From Micromonospora saelicesensis (GTDB lineage Bacteria; Actinomycetota; Actinomycetes; Mycobacteriales; Micromonosporaceae): 64,000 bases of DNA. This document shows, in pieces, positions 8,712-17,195 of this stretch (its first letter is position 1; each line of letters begins with the position of its first letter). The notes under the pieces were generated by a model. It had not been told where the DNA came from, did no database searches, and saw nothing but the letters and a program-made list of their open reading frames with translations. The stretch lies in contig NZ_FMCR01000004.1 in assembly GCF_900091575.1 (NCBI RefSeq), positions 248,001 to 312,000 on the forward strand, given 5' to 3'. Made by a program: the position numbers and the translations under genes.

Positions 8712-9676
8712 TCTGTGCTCCCAAATTGCTGGGTCCCCGGGCCGGTGTGTCCTTCGTGGCCGAGGATCGAGTCGGCGCCGAGTTCGAGGAGTTCGGCGGC
8801 GAGTGCCTTACCGATCTCCGCCGCGTCGGCGGGCGTTCCGGTGCGGGACAGCCGGAGGTCACGAGTGCCGTCCGGGCTGATCACCGCCCCGCGCAGGTAG
8901 ATCTCATCGCCGGTCTCGCCTTCGGCGAGTTCGGCATAGGCGGCGACGGGTGCGCTGCACCCGGCCTCCAGGGTTGCCAGAAACGCACGTTCCGCGGTGA
9001 CCGCGGCACGCGACGGTGCGTGGTCGAGCACGGCGAGCAGCTCAACCAGGTCCTGGTCGTCGACCCGGCACTCCACTGCCAACGCACCCTGAGCGGGAGC
9101 GGGCAGCATGAGCATCGGGTCCAGCGACTCGGTGATCACGTCGAGCCGGCCGAGTCGGGCCAGACCGGCCCGGGCCAGGACGACGGCGTCGAGGTCGGCC
9201 TCGGGGCCGAGCACCCGCCCCAGGCGGGTGTCGACGTTGCCGCGGATCGGGGTGACCTCAAGTTGCAGGCCGAGGGCGTGCAACTGAGCGATCCGACGCA
9301 GCGCTCCGGTGCCCACGGTGGCCCCGGGCGGCAGCTCGGCGAGCGTCCGGCCGTCGCGGGCCACCAACGCGTCGCGCGGGTCCTGCCGGGCCGGTACCGC
9401 CGCGATGTGCAGCCCACCGGCGGCGGCCGTGGGCAGATCCTTGTACGAGTGCACCGCGAAGTCGATCGTCCCGGCGGTCAGCGCGTCACGCAGGGCGGAG
9501 ACGAACACCCCGACGCCCAGCCGGTGCACCGGCGCGTTGGAGCGGTCGCCTGCGGTGACCACCTCGACCAGCTCGACGGGGCGGCCGGTGGCGGCGGTCA
9601 CCGCCTCGGCGACCTGGCCGGACTGGGCCATCGCCAGGGCGCTGCCCCGGGTGCCGAGGCGCAGGGGGGCGGTCAT
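8708..9676 (-). CDS. hemC: Hydroxymethylbilane synthase (porphobilinogen deaminase)
   Basis: HemC polymerises four porphobilinogens into hydroxymethylbilane. The protein is 322 residues, normal for the family. It begins LRLGTRGSALAMAQS and contains the cofactor-attachment cysteine in LEAGCSAPVAAYA, where the dipyrromethane primer is bound. FAVHSYKDLPT and IRGNVDTRLGR are further signatures. It overlaps hemA upstream (9673-9676) and hemD downstream (8708-8711) by four bases each, so the three are translated as a coupled unit. Confidence 0.97.
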   Translation of the reverse strand: MTAPLRLGTRGSALAMAQSGQVAEAVTAATGRPVELVEVVTAGDRSNAPVHRLGVGVFVSALRDALTAGTIDFAVHSYKDLPTAAAGGLHIAAVPARQDPRDALVARDGRTLAELPPGATVGTGALRRIAQLHALGLQLEVTPIRGNVDTRLGRVLGPEADLDAVVLARAGLARLGRLDVITESLDPMLMLPAPAQGALAVECRVDDQDLVELLAVLDHAPSRAAVTAERAFLATLEAGCSAPVAAYAELAEGETGDEIYLRGAVISPDGTRDLRLSRTGTPADAAEIGKALAAELLELGADSILGHEGHTGPGTQQFGSTE

Positions 9677-11070
9677 CGCGCACCTCCGGTGGGTGGGGTG
9701 GGCTCGGCGGCGTCGGCTCCGGACACCGGGTCGGTGCCGGGGAGCGCCATGCCGAGGTCGGGGGTCAGCACGTCCGGGACGGTGTCCACCGGCGAGGTCT
9801 GCGGCACCTCGAGGTCGAACAGCTCGCGCAGCAGTGCCGCGTACTGGTCGCCGCCGGGCTCCGCTGCCAACTGGCGGACCTTGACGGTGGGCTGGTGCAG
9901 CAGCCGCTGCACGACCCGGTGCACAGTCCGGGCCACCTCGGCCCGCAGGTCGTCGCCGAGGTCGGGGCGACGCTGGGCCAGTCGGCGCAGCTCGGCGGTG
10001 ACCACGTCGTCGGCCCGGCCGCGCAGCGCGGCCACTGTGGGTGCCACGTCGGCGCCGCGCAGCCAGGTGAGGAAGCTCTCCACCTCGCCGAGGACGATGC
10101 GTTCGACGGCTGCGGCGTCGGCAGCCGCCGGACCGTCGGCGAGCAGCGCCGCCATCCGGTCGATGTCGATCACCTCGACGCCGGGCAGCTCGGCGACGCC
10201 CTCCTCGACGTCGCGCGGAACGGCCAGGTCGAGCAGGACCAGCGGGCCCCGGGACCTGTCGCGTTGGGTCAGCGCCGCGGTGACCACCGACCGGGTGAGG
10301 ACCGGTTCGGTGGACGCGGTGGCGGCCACTACGATGTCCACTGTGGAGAGGGTGTCGGCCAGCTCGGTCATCGGCGCGGCAGTCGCCCCGTACGACTCGG
10401 CGAGCCGGACGGCCCGGTCGGCGCCCCGGTTGCTGACGGTGAGCGGCCCGGCGCCCAGCCGGGACAGCGTGGCCACCCCGAGCGAACCCATCGCACCGGC
10501 GCCGACCACCAGGGCCGGGTGGCCGACGAGGTCGCCGTCGAGGTGCCCGGCGGCCAGCTCCAGGGCGGCGGTGACGACGCTCTGGCCGGCCCGGTCGATG
10601 CCGGTCTCGGCGTGGGCGCGCTTGCCGACCCGCAGCGCCTGCTGCATCAGCTCGTGCAGCAGCCGGCCGGCCGAGTCGGCACCGGTGGCCCAGTGGTACG
10701 CGTCACGCAACTGGCCGAGGATCTGCGCCTCGCCCACCACCATCGAGTCCAGCCCGGTGGCGACCCGGAAGACGTGGTCCACGGCCGCTGTGTCGTAGTG
10801 CACGTACAGGTGGCTGGCGAGCGCGGTCGGCGAGCTGCCGGCCTGCTCGGCCAGCACGGCGCAGACGTCGCCGAGCCCACCGTGGAAACCGGACACGGCG
10901 GCGTACACCTCCACCCGGTTGCAGGTGGAGACGATCACCGCCTCGGAAACGTACGGCTGGGCGACCAGGCGGTCCAGTGTTCGGGTCAGGTCGGCGGGGG
11001 GCACGGCCAGCTGCTCCAGCGTGGCGACCGGGGCGGTCCGGTAGGACGCGCCGACGACGAGCAGTTTCAC
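9673..11070 (-). CDS. hemA: Glutamyl-tRNA reductase
   Basis: HemA reduces glutamyl-tRNA to glutamate-1-semialdehyde, the committed step of C5-pathway haem synthesis. The chosen start is the GTG at 11070, giving 465 residues that begin KLLVVGASYRTAPVATLEQL. A longer open frame upstream lacks family similarity. The catalytic cysteine lies in IVSTCNRVEVYAA and the NADPH-binding stretch in LVVGAGAMGSLGVATL. The start overlaps the rex stop as GTGA (11067-11070). The C-terminus has about 40 extra residues rich in Pro, Asp and Thr after the conserved dimerisation domain. Confidence 0.96.
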   Translation of the reverse strand: MKLLVVGASYRTAPVATLEQLAVPPADLTRTLDRLVAQPYVSEAVIVSTCNRVEVYAAVSGFHGGLGDVCAVLAEQAGSSPTALASHLYVHYDTAAVDHVFRVATGLDSMVVGEAQILGQLRDAYHWATGADSAGRLLHELMQQALRVGKRAHAETGIDRAGQSVVTAALELAAGHLDGDLVGHPALVVGAGAMGSLGVATLSRLGAGPLTVSNRGADRAVRLAESYGATAAPMTELADTLSTVDIVVAATASTEPVLTRSVVTAALTQRDRSRGPLVLLDLAVPRDVEEGVAELPGVEVIDIDRMAALLADGPAAADAAAVERIVLGEVESFLTWLRGADVAPTVAALRGRADDVVTAELRRLAQRRPDLGDDLRAEVARTVHRVVQRLLHQPTVKVRQLAAEPGGDQYAALLRELFDLEVPQTSPVDTVPDVLTPDLGMALPGTDPVSGADAAEPTPPTGGAR

Positions 11071-11837
11071 GTGCCTATCGCCTCCTGGGTGTCGGTGGCC
11101 GCGAACCCGCCCGGCAGGGCGGTGAGAGCGGTGCCGCCGGTGGCGGGCAGCGCGGTCAGCGACGCCTTGCGGTGCTCGTGGAAGGACAGAATCTGCAGCT
11201 CGATGGCGAGGTCGACCTTGCGCACGTCGACCCCCTCCGGAACCGAGAGTACGCACGGCGCGAAGTTGAGGATGCTCGTCACGCCGACGGCGACCAGTTG
11301 GTCGGCGACCTGCTGGGCGGCGGCGGCCGGGGTGGCGATCACGCCGATCGCGAGGGATTCCTCCGCGGCGACCGTCGGCAGGTCGTCGACATGCCGGACT
11401 ACCAGGCCGTTGATCTCCTCACCGACCCGGGAGGGATCGGCGTCGAGCAGTGCGGCGATCCGGAAGCCCCGGCTGGCGAAGCCGTCGTAGCCGGCCAGAG
11501 CGTGACCGAGATTACCCACGCCGACCAGGGCGACCGCCCGGCGTTGGGTGAGCCCGAGCACATACTCGATCTGCTCGATCAGCAGCGCGACGTCGTAGCC
11601 GACGCCCCGGGTGCCGTACGAGCCGAGGTGGGAGAGGTCCTTGCGGAGCTTGGCGGAGTTGACCCCGGCGGCGGCGGAGAGACCCTCGCTGGAGACCGTC
11701 TCGTGCCCGGCGTCGGCGAGGTTGTGCAGCGCGCGCAGGTACTCCGGGAGCCGAGCGACGGTCGCCTCGGGCAGATCCGGGAGCGCCGGTACGGCACCGG
11801 CGCGGCCGGGCGCGCCTGGGTGACGGTGCTGACTCAT
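11067..11837 (-). CDS. rex: Redox-sensing transcriptional repressor Rex
   Basis: Rex represses respiratory and haem genes and is released from DNA by a high NADH/NAD+ ratio. The 256-residue protein starts at the ATG whose A pairs with 11837. It has an N-terminal winged helix (LPEYLRALHNLADAGHETVS, then SSEGLSAAAGVNSAKLRKDLS) and a Rossmann domain with VALVGVGNLGHAL. The C-terminal swapped helix holds LAIELQILSFHEHR. It is the first gene of rex-hemACD-hemB, an arrangement known in Streptomyces. A matching operator sits 120 bases upstream (11957-11974), so autoregulation is likely. Confidence 0.96.
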   Translation of the reverse strand: MSQHRHPGAPGRAGAVPALPDLPEATVARLPEYLRALHNLADAGHETVSSEGLSAAAGVNSAKLRKDLSHLGSYGTRGVGYDVALLIEQIEYVLGLTQRRAVALVGVGNLGHALAGYDGFASRGFRIAALLDADPSRVGEEINGLVVRHVDDLPTVAAEESLAIGVIATPAAAAQQVADQLVAVGVTSILNFAPCVLSVPEGVDVRKVDLAIELQILSFHEHRKASLTALPATGGTALTALPGGFAATDTQEAIGT

Positions 11838-11956
11838 GAGACTCCGTGCGGTGCGATCCTCGGCCAACTCCGCTGGTCGGCCGTTTGTGGACTCCCGCTG
11901 GCGACCGAGGTTGCCGGCTGTGCTAGCAGGGCGCGTCGGAGTCACAGCGTAGGCGC

Positions 11957-11974
11957 TTGTGAAGACGTGCACAA
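11957..11974. promoter_or_regulatory. Rex operator (ROP-type site)
   Basis: TTGTGAAGACGTGCACAA is an imperfect palindrome matching the Rex operator pattern TGTG-N8-CACA described for Streptomyces. It lies 120 bases upstream of the rex start codon on the non-coding side. This supports control of the whole rex-hem operon by the NADH/NAD+ ratio. The motif is visible; binding is inference. Confidence 0.8.
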
Positions 11975-11978
11975 ATCG

Positions 11979-12032
11979 CGATCTTGTCGCTGCGTGGCGC
12001 GACCTCACCAGCCCCTCCATTCCACAAGATCG
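11979..12032. repeat. Inverted repeat with GATCTTGT ends, rex upstream region
   Basis: Arms CGATCTTGT (11979-11987) and ACAAGATCG (12024-12032) are exact complements separated by 36 bases. The 392-bp gap between rex and the kinase gene (11838-12229) holds this repeat, the Rex operator and otherwise no recognisable gene. A similar repeat with CGATCTTGC ends lies at 48427-48496, so these may be members of a second dispersed family. Confidence 0.6.
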
Positions 12033-12229
12033 ATTGAACGGCCTGGTCCGCTCACCGCCAGGGCGATTATTGCTCAATCCCGACTTCTCTGACCAATCCC
12101 GCGCCGGCCCTGCCCCGGGGTGGTCCCGGCGGTGGTAGAGGCGGCGCTGGCGGTGGTAGGGGCAGCACTACGGAGGAGAGGCGGGGTTTCGGGATGGGGA
12201 CGCCGAGCCCAGATGCCTAGCCTTTGAGC

Positions 12230-13534
12230 ATGACCGCCGTTGCCGCCACCAGCGACCGACCGACGCTGGCACCGAGCATCCCCCGCCAGCTCTTCGTCGA
12301 CTCCGGGTACGTGCTGCTCGGCCTGCCTCTGGCGCTGGCCAGCTTCGTCGTCCTCATCGTCGGCCTCGCGGTCGGCATCGGCCTGGTGGTCACGGTGATC
12401 GGCCTGCCGATCCTCAGCGGCACCCTGTACACCGCCCGTGGGCTGGCCGACGTCGAGCGGCTGCGGCTGCCCGCGGTGCTCCACCAGCCCCGGATCAGGC
12501 CGCACTACCGGCTGCCCGAGGCCGGCGCGAACGCCTGGCGGCGGATCTTCGTGCCGATGCGGGACGCCCAGTCCTGGCTCGACCTGGCGCACGGCATCCT
12601 GCGGCTGATCGCGGCGGCGGGCACCTTCGTGGTGACGCTCTCCTGGTGGGCCGCGGCGATCGCCGGCTCGCTCTACTGGGCGTACGACTGGGCCCTGCCC
12701 CGGGCCGATGGCGAAGGTGATCAGGACCTGGCGCAGCTGCTCGGCCTGGGCGACTCGACCACCGCCCGGATCGGCCTGTACACCGCGCTCGGGGTGTTCT
12801 TCCTGATCACCCTGCCGATCGTGGTGCGGGGCTGCGCGCTGCTCCAGGCCAGCTTCGCCAAGGCGATGCTGACCGGGGTGGCCGAGATGCGCGACCGGAT
12901 CACCGTGCTGGAGGAGCAGAAGCGGGCCGCCGTGTCCGCCGAGGCCTCCGCGCTACGCCGGCTGGAACGTGACATCCACGACGGCCCCCAGCAGCGCCTG
13001 GTGCGGCTGGCGATGGACCTCAGCCGGGCCCGGATGCAGCTCGCCTCGGACCCGGAGGCGGCCGGCCGCACCATCGACGAAGCGGTCACCCAGACCCGGG
13101 ACACGCTGGCTGAGCTGCGGGCGCTGTCCCGGGGCATCGCGCCGCCGATCCTGGTCGACCGGGGCCTGCCCAGCGCGCTGGCCGCGATCGCCGGCCGCGG
13201 GCTGATCCCGATCGAGCTCCAGGTGGACCCGCAGCTCGGCACGCCGGCCGGGCGGCTCGACCCGGCGGTGGAGAACACCGCGTACTTCGTGGTGTCCGAG
13301 GCGCTGACCAACGTCGCCAAGCACAGCCGGGCCACCGAGGCCACCGTGGCCGTGGCCCGGCAGGGCACCCACCTGCAGGTGCGGGTGGGCGACGACGGGC
13401 AGGGCGGCGCGCACCTGGCGAAGGGGCACGGGCTCGCCGGCATCGCCGACCGGGTCCGGGCCGCCGGTGGCGAACTGGTGGTGGTCAGCCCGACCGGCGG
13501 CCCCACCGAGATCCGCGCCGAGCTGCCGCTGTGA
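12230..13534 (+). CDS. DesK/NarX-type sensor histidine kinase
   Basis: The kinase has a membrane-embedded N-terminal sensor (about residues 1-210) with four hydrophobic segments, resembling the putative sensor domain common in actinomycete kinases. A linker follows, then a HisKA_3 dimerisation domain with the phosphoacceptor His in LERDIHDGPQQRLV, and an HATPase domain with VVSEALTNVAKHSRA and GDDGQGGA. The ATG at 12230 is preferred over a TTG six bases upstream. The cognate response regulator starts 58 bases downstream. The signal is unknown; the sensor faces the membrane rather than having a large extracellular domain. Confidence 0.92.
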   Translation: MTAVAATSDRPTLAPSIPRQLFVDSGYVLLGLPLALASFVVLIVGLAVGIGLVVTVIGLPILSGTLYTARGLADVERLRLPAVLHQPRIRPHYRLPEAGANAWRRIFVPMRDAQSWLDLAHGILRLIAAAGTFVVTLSWWAAAIAGSLYWAYDWALPRADGEGDQDLAQLLGLGDSTTARIGLYTALGVFFLITLPIVVRGCALLQASFAKAMLTGVAEMRDRITVLEEQKRAAVSAEASALRRLERDIHDGPQQRLVRLAMDLSRARMQLASDPEAAGRTIDEAVTQTRDTLAELRALSRGIAPPILVDRGLPSALAAIAGRGLIPIELQVDPQLGTPAGRLDPAVENTAYFVVSEALTNVAKHSRATEATVAVARQGTHLQVRVGDDGQGGAHLAKGHGLAGIADRVRAAGGELVVVSPTGGPTEIRAELPL

Positions 13535-13592
13535 GCGGTTCGGCACCGCGCCGAGCCGGTACGACGGGCCGGACGTGGTAGACAACACAGCC

Positions 13593-14246
13593 ATGCGCAT
13601 CGTGATCGCCGACGACGCCGTCCTGCTCCGGGAGGGGCTGGTCCGGCTGCTGACCGAGAGCGGGCACCAGGTGGTGGCCGCCGTCGGGGACGGTGACGCC
13701 CTGGTCGAGGCGGTGGTCGAGCACCGGCCCGACGTGTCGATCGTCGACGTCCGGATGCCGCCGTCGCACACCGACGAGGGGCTGCGGGCTGCGGTGGAGG
13801 CCCGCCGGCTGGTGCCGCGTACCCCGATCCTGGTGCTCTCCCAGTACGTCGAGGTGTCGTACGCCGATGATCTGCTCGCCACCACCGGCGGCGCCGGCGG
13901 CGGGATCGGCTACCTGCTCAAGGACCGGGTCGCCGCGATCGACGAGTTCCTGGACGCGCTGCGCAGGGTGGCGGGCGGCGGCACGGTGCTCGACCCGGAG
14001 GTGGTCGGTCAGCTCTTCGCCCGGCGTCGCCGCGACGACCCGCTGCGCGAGCTGACTCCCCGCGAGCGCGAGGTGCTCGCCCTGATGGCCGAGGGGCGTT
14101 CGAACACCGCCATCGCGCGCGCCCTGGTGGTCAGCGACGGCGCGGTGGAGAAGCACGTGCGCAACATCTTCACCAAGCTCACCCTGCCGCCGGACACCGA
14201 ACAGCACCGGCGGGTGCTGGCCGTCCTCACCTATCTGCGAAACTGA
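13593..14246 (+). CDS. NarL/LuxR-family response regulator
   Basis: The 217-residue protein has a receiver domain (MRIVIADDAVLLREGLVRLL, phosphoacceptor Asp in SIVDVRMPPSHTDEG, conserved Lys in GYLLKDRVAAI). A LuxR-type helix-turn-helix follows (LTPREREVLALMAEGRSNTA, then AIARALVVSDGAVEKHVRNI). It pairs with the kinase immediately upstream. Its 3' end overlaps the convergent HAD gene by 20 bases (14227-14246). Targets are unknown. Confidence 0.94.
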   Translation: MRIVIADDAVLLREGLVRLLTESGHQVVAAVGDGDALVEAVVEHRPDVSIVDVRMPPSHTDEGLRAAVEARRLVPRTPILVLSQYVEVSYADDLLATTGGAGGGIGYLLKDRVAAIDEFLDALRRVAGGGTVLDPEVVGQLFARRRRDDPLRELTPREREVLALMAEGRSNTAIARALVVSDGAVEKHVRNIFTKLTLPPDTEQHRRVLAVLTYLRN

Positions 14247-14889
14247 CCTCCCGGGCCAGGGCCACCGCGTCGGTGAGGGTGTCGGCCACCGGGTGACCGG
14301 AGGCGCTCAGCCGGGCCGGGTCGGTGAAACCGCCGGTGTAGAGCACGGCACGGCCACCCACCGCGAGCGCCGCGTCCGCGTCGTCGATGGAGTCGCCGAT
14401 CAGCACCACCGAGGCGCCGTCCACGCCCAGTTCGGCCAGGTGCTGCTGGAGCGACTCGGCCTTGTGGCCGCCGCCGACAGTGGCCCGCAGCCCGTCCACG
14501 CGGGTGAAGTGGCCGGTCAACCCGTACGTGTGCACGGTCGGGACCAGCTCCTCGTGGAACCACATGGAGAGCAGGCTCTGGCTGCCCGGCCAGGCGGTCA
14601 TGGCGTCGCGCGCGTCGGCGGCCAGCTCGCAGGTGGTCAGCCCGGTGCGGTACGCGTCGTGGAAGATCTTGTCCAGTCGGCCGAACTCGTCGTCGTCCAC
14701 TGCCTGCCCGAGCACCTCGGCGTAGTACTCGGCGATCGGCCTGCGGAACCGCACCCGGTGCTCGTCCGGGGTGACCGTCGGCCCGCCCAGGCTCGCGAAC
14801 ACGACGTTGGTTGCGGACACCACCAGGCTGAGGTCGTTGAGCAGGGTGCCGTTCCAGTCCCAGACGAGGTGCGGGAGTGCGGAGGTCAT
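14227..14889 (-). CDS. HAD-superfamily hydrolase, phosphoglycolate-phosphatase-like
   Basis: The 220-residue protein begins with the HAD motif I variant LVWDWNGTLLND, in which the usual DxDGT is DWNGT. Motif III/IV is VVLIGDSIDDADAA. The helical cap between them (about residues 20-90) is typical of phosphoglycolate-phosphatase-like enzymes. The start is the ATG at 14889; an open frame extending upstream is Arg/Gly-rich and not family-like. The substrate cannot be read from sequence. It lies 20 bases downstream of the glutaredoxin-like gene on the same strand and is probably cotranscribed. Confidence 0.88.
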   Translation of the reverse strand: MTSALPHLVWDWNGTLLNDLSLVVSATNVVFASLGGPTVTPDEHRVRFRRPIAEYYAEVLGQAVDDDEFGRLDKIFHDAYRTGLTTCELAADARDAMTAWPGSQSLLSMWFHEELVPTVHTYGLTGHFTRVDGLRATVGGGHKAESLQQHLAELGVDGASVVLIGDSIDDADAALAVGGRAVLYTGGFTDPARLSASGHPVADTLTDAVALAREVSFADR

Positions 14890-14909
14890 CAGAGCACCAT
14901 AGGCACCCG

Positions 14910-15164
14910 TCAGAGCTGCGGCGTGGTCAGGTCCCGCAGCAGCCGGTCCTCCTCGACCCGCCAGTAGCCGTGCTCCTTGCCGTCGAGCATCACCACCGGC
15001 AGCCGGTCCCCGTACTCCCGCTCCAGCCCCTCGTCGCCGGTGACGTCCCACTCGACCCACTTGTCGCCGGTGACCGCGACCACCCGGTCGAGCGCCGCCT
15101 TGGCGTCGTCGCACAGGTGGCAGCCGGGTCGGGTGATCAGGGCGAGTCGGGCGTCACTGGCCAT
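14910..15164 (-). CDS. Glutaredoxin-like protein with CxxC motif
   Basis: The 84-residue protein has a thioredoxin fold with the redox motif PGCHLCDDAKAAL near its N-terminus and the cis-Pro region RLPVVMLDGKEHG. It resembles the small glutaredoxin-like protein that precedes hemA in mycobacteria (Rv0508, from memory). Its start overlaps the acyl-ligase stop by 11 bases (15154-15164). In a mycothiol-using organism it could be a mycoredoxin-type or thioredoxin-dependent reductase; this is inference. Confidence 0.88.
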   Translation of the reverse strand: MASDARLALITRPGCHLCDDAKAALDRVVAVTGDKWVEWDVTGDEGLEREYGDRLPVVMLDGKEHGYWRVEEDRLLRDLTTPQL

Positions 15165-16779
15165 CGGTTACCTCCGTGCGATCGGTCGGCGTCGCCGACC
15201 GGAGTTGGGTCTTGCGTACCTTGCCGATCGCCGAGTGCGGCAGGGCGTCGACGAACTCGACAGCGGTCGGGCACTTGAACCGGGCCAGGTTCCGTGCGCA
15301 GTGGGCGAGCAACTCCTCGCTGGTCACCGGTCGGCCCTGCACCGGCACCACGTACGCCCGCACAGTCTCGCCGGTCCGCGGGTGCGGCACACCCAGTACC
15401 GCCGACTCGACCACCCCGGGGTGCCCGGCGAGCACCAGCTCGACCTCGTGCGGATAGACGTTGAACCCGTTGACCAGGATCAACTCGCCGAGTCGGTCGA
15501 CCAGGAAGAGGTCGCCGTCCTCGTCGGCGTACGCGATGTCACCGGTGCCCCACCAACCCTCGGCGTCCGGGCCGCCCCGACCGTCGGGCCAGTAGCCGGT
15601 GAAGAGGTTGGCGCCGGACACCACGATCTGCCCCGGGTCGGTGCCCGGCGCCACGTCGGAGATGTCCAGCTCGTCGGGGTCGTCGTCGGGGACGGCCAGC
15701 CCGTCGCGCCACAGGTCCGTCCCGTCGGCGCCGACCAGGCGTAGCCGCACTCCGGGCAGCGGCCGGCCGATCGAACCCGGCTTGGCCACGCCGCCGACCA
15801 GGGTGGAGGTGAGCACCGGCGCGGTCTCGGTGAGGCCGTACCCGATGTGCACCTGATGCCCGGTGACCTCCGTGAAGCGCGCCGCGACAGCGGGTTCGAG
15901 CGGTGCCGCGCCGCAGACCGCAACCCGCACCGACGCGGTCGCCGCGCGGGCCGTGGCCACGCCGGCCCAGGCCAGGAACATCGACGGTACGCCGACCAGC
16001 ACGCTGACCCGGTGCCGCGCGATCTCGTCCAGCCCCGCCGTCGGGCCCGGCTCGTCGAGCAGCACACCGGTCGCGCCGTGGTGCACGACCGCGCCGAGCC
16101 CCGAGTTGAGCCCGTACGCGTGGAACAGCGGCAACGCCAGGAGAACAGTGTCGGTCGGCCCGACCACCGGCGGTTCGATCTCCGCGACCTGTTCGTGGTT
16201 GGCGAGCAGCGCCTGGTGCGAGAGCATCGCCCCCTTGGGTCGCCCCTCGGTGCCGGAGGTGTAGAGCAGTACAGCCAGGTCGGTGCCGCCGCGTCGGGGG
16301 CGGGGTGCCGGTCCGGGCGCCTCGGCGGTCGGTGGCGTGCCGTGTACCGAGGCGAGGGCGGGCAGCTCGGCGGCCACGTCGGAGACCAGGCCTCGAACGT
16401 GGTCGGTGGCGATGAGCACCGACGCGCCGGAGTCGGCCAGCACGTGCCGTAGCTCCGGGGCGGTGAGGCCGGGGTTGACCGGCACGGTGACCAGCCCGGC
16501 GCGGAGGGCGCCGAGCCAGGCGATCACGAAGTCCGGTGTGTTGGGCAGCGCGATGGCGACGCGTGGCGGCGTACCGCCGGGGTCGGTGGGTGGCGCGGCG
16601 GCGGACAGGCCGCGGGCGGCGGCGTCCACCGCGGCGTCCAGTTCGGACCAGCTCACCGTGTGCTCACGCCAGTGCAGCGCGGGCCGGTCGGCGCGGTCGA
16701 GAGCCGCCCGGCGGACCCGGTCGGCGAGGTTCGGCGCGGGGCTTTCCGAGGCGTCCTGCACGGTGATCGAGTCTGGCAC
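15154..16779 (-). CDS. AMP-dependent acyl-CoA synthetase/ligase
   Basis: The 541-residue protein is an ANL-superfamily adenylating enzyme that activates a carboxylate as acyl-AMP and then usually acyl-CoA. It shows the P-loop LLYTSGTEGRPKGAMLSH, the motif GYGLTETAPVL, WWGTGDIAYADEDG, the hinge VDRLGELILVNGFN and the catalytic Lys in HSAIGKVRKTQL. The preferred start is GTG at 16779; a longer frame upstream is low-complexity. Residues 1-20 precede the core. A 24-bp palindrome 59-82 bases upstream suggests control by a repressor. A medium- or long-chain fatty acid substrate is plausible but not shown. Confidence 0.9.
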   Translation of the reverse strand: MPDSITVQDASESPAPNLADRVRRAALDRADRPALHWREHTVSWSELDAAVDAAARGLSAAAPPTDPGGTPPRVAIALPNTPDFVIAWLGALRAGLVTVPVNPGLTAPELRHVLADSGASVLIATDHVRGLVSDVAAELPALASVHGTPPTAEAPGPAPRPRRGGTDLAVLLYTSGTEGRPKGAMLSHQALLANHEQVAEIEPPVVGPTDTVLLALPLFHAYGLNSGLGAVVHHGATGVLLDEPGPTAGLDEIARHRVSVLVGVPSMFLAWAGVATARAATASVRVAVCGAAPLEPAVAARFTEVTGHQVHIGYGLTETAPVLTSTLVGGVAKPGSIGRPLPGVRLRLVGADGTDLWRDGLAVPDDDPDELDISDVAPGTDPGQIVVSGANLFTGYWPDGRGGPDAEGWWGTGDIAYADEDGDLFLVDRLGELILVNGFNVYPHEVELVLAGHPGVVESAVLGVPHPRTGETVRAYVVPVQGRPVTSEELLAHCARNLARFKCPTAVEFVDALPHSAIGKVRKTQLRSATPTDRTEVTDGQ

Positions 16780-16837
16780 AGCGGACGGCGACGGGCCACG
16801 CCCGACGGTTGGGGCCACGCCCGGAGGACGACACCGC

Positions 16838-16861
16838 GACAGTCCCGTGTACGGGACTGTC
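16838..16861. promoter_or_regulatory. TetR-type operator candidate upstream of acyl ligase
   Basis: The arm GACAGTCCCG (16838-16847), a 4-base spacer and an exact complementary arm (16852-16861) form a 24-bp palindrome. It lies 59 bases upstream of the ligase start. Size and symmetry fit a TetR-family site, but no TetR gene is adjacent. Apart from this site I see no other feature in 16780-17195. Confidence 0.65.
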
Positions 16862-17195
16862 CGGTGTGCCACCGGCGATCCGATCGGGTCCTGTCGATGG
16901 GACGTGCGACGCTGACCACAGGCAGTTCGGCCGCCCCCGTCCGGCCGGCCGTCGCGGCGGGTCAACCGAACGGGCGGTGCGCCTCCGACCTGGGGATCCA
17001 TCCTGGAACACCGGGCCGACGGAAAGTCAATCGCACACGACGGACAACCGGTCCGCCACCGGTGCGGCAGAGCGGGAAATACTTCCGCCTTGTGTAACGG
17101 ACTTGCCACGCGCGGGTGACGTTGGCCCTATCATCACTCGGGTCGGCTCACCCCATTTGCCGTGAGTCGACACCCCTCAGCCCGAGGAGGCCCCC

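Noticed and set aside
8726..10798. Very long open frame on the plus strand opposite hemC/hemA
   Set aside because: It is antisense to two unmistakable enzymes, has His/Gly/Arg/Val-rich shadow composition and no family-like motif. Other long frames opposite hemB, hemD, mshA and the GH1 gene were rejected for the same reason.
12074..12592. Minus-strand frame upstream of the histidine kinase
   Set aside because: Antisense to the kinase N-terminus, His/Gln/Arg-rich composition, no recognisable domain.
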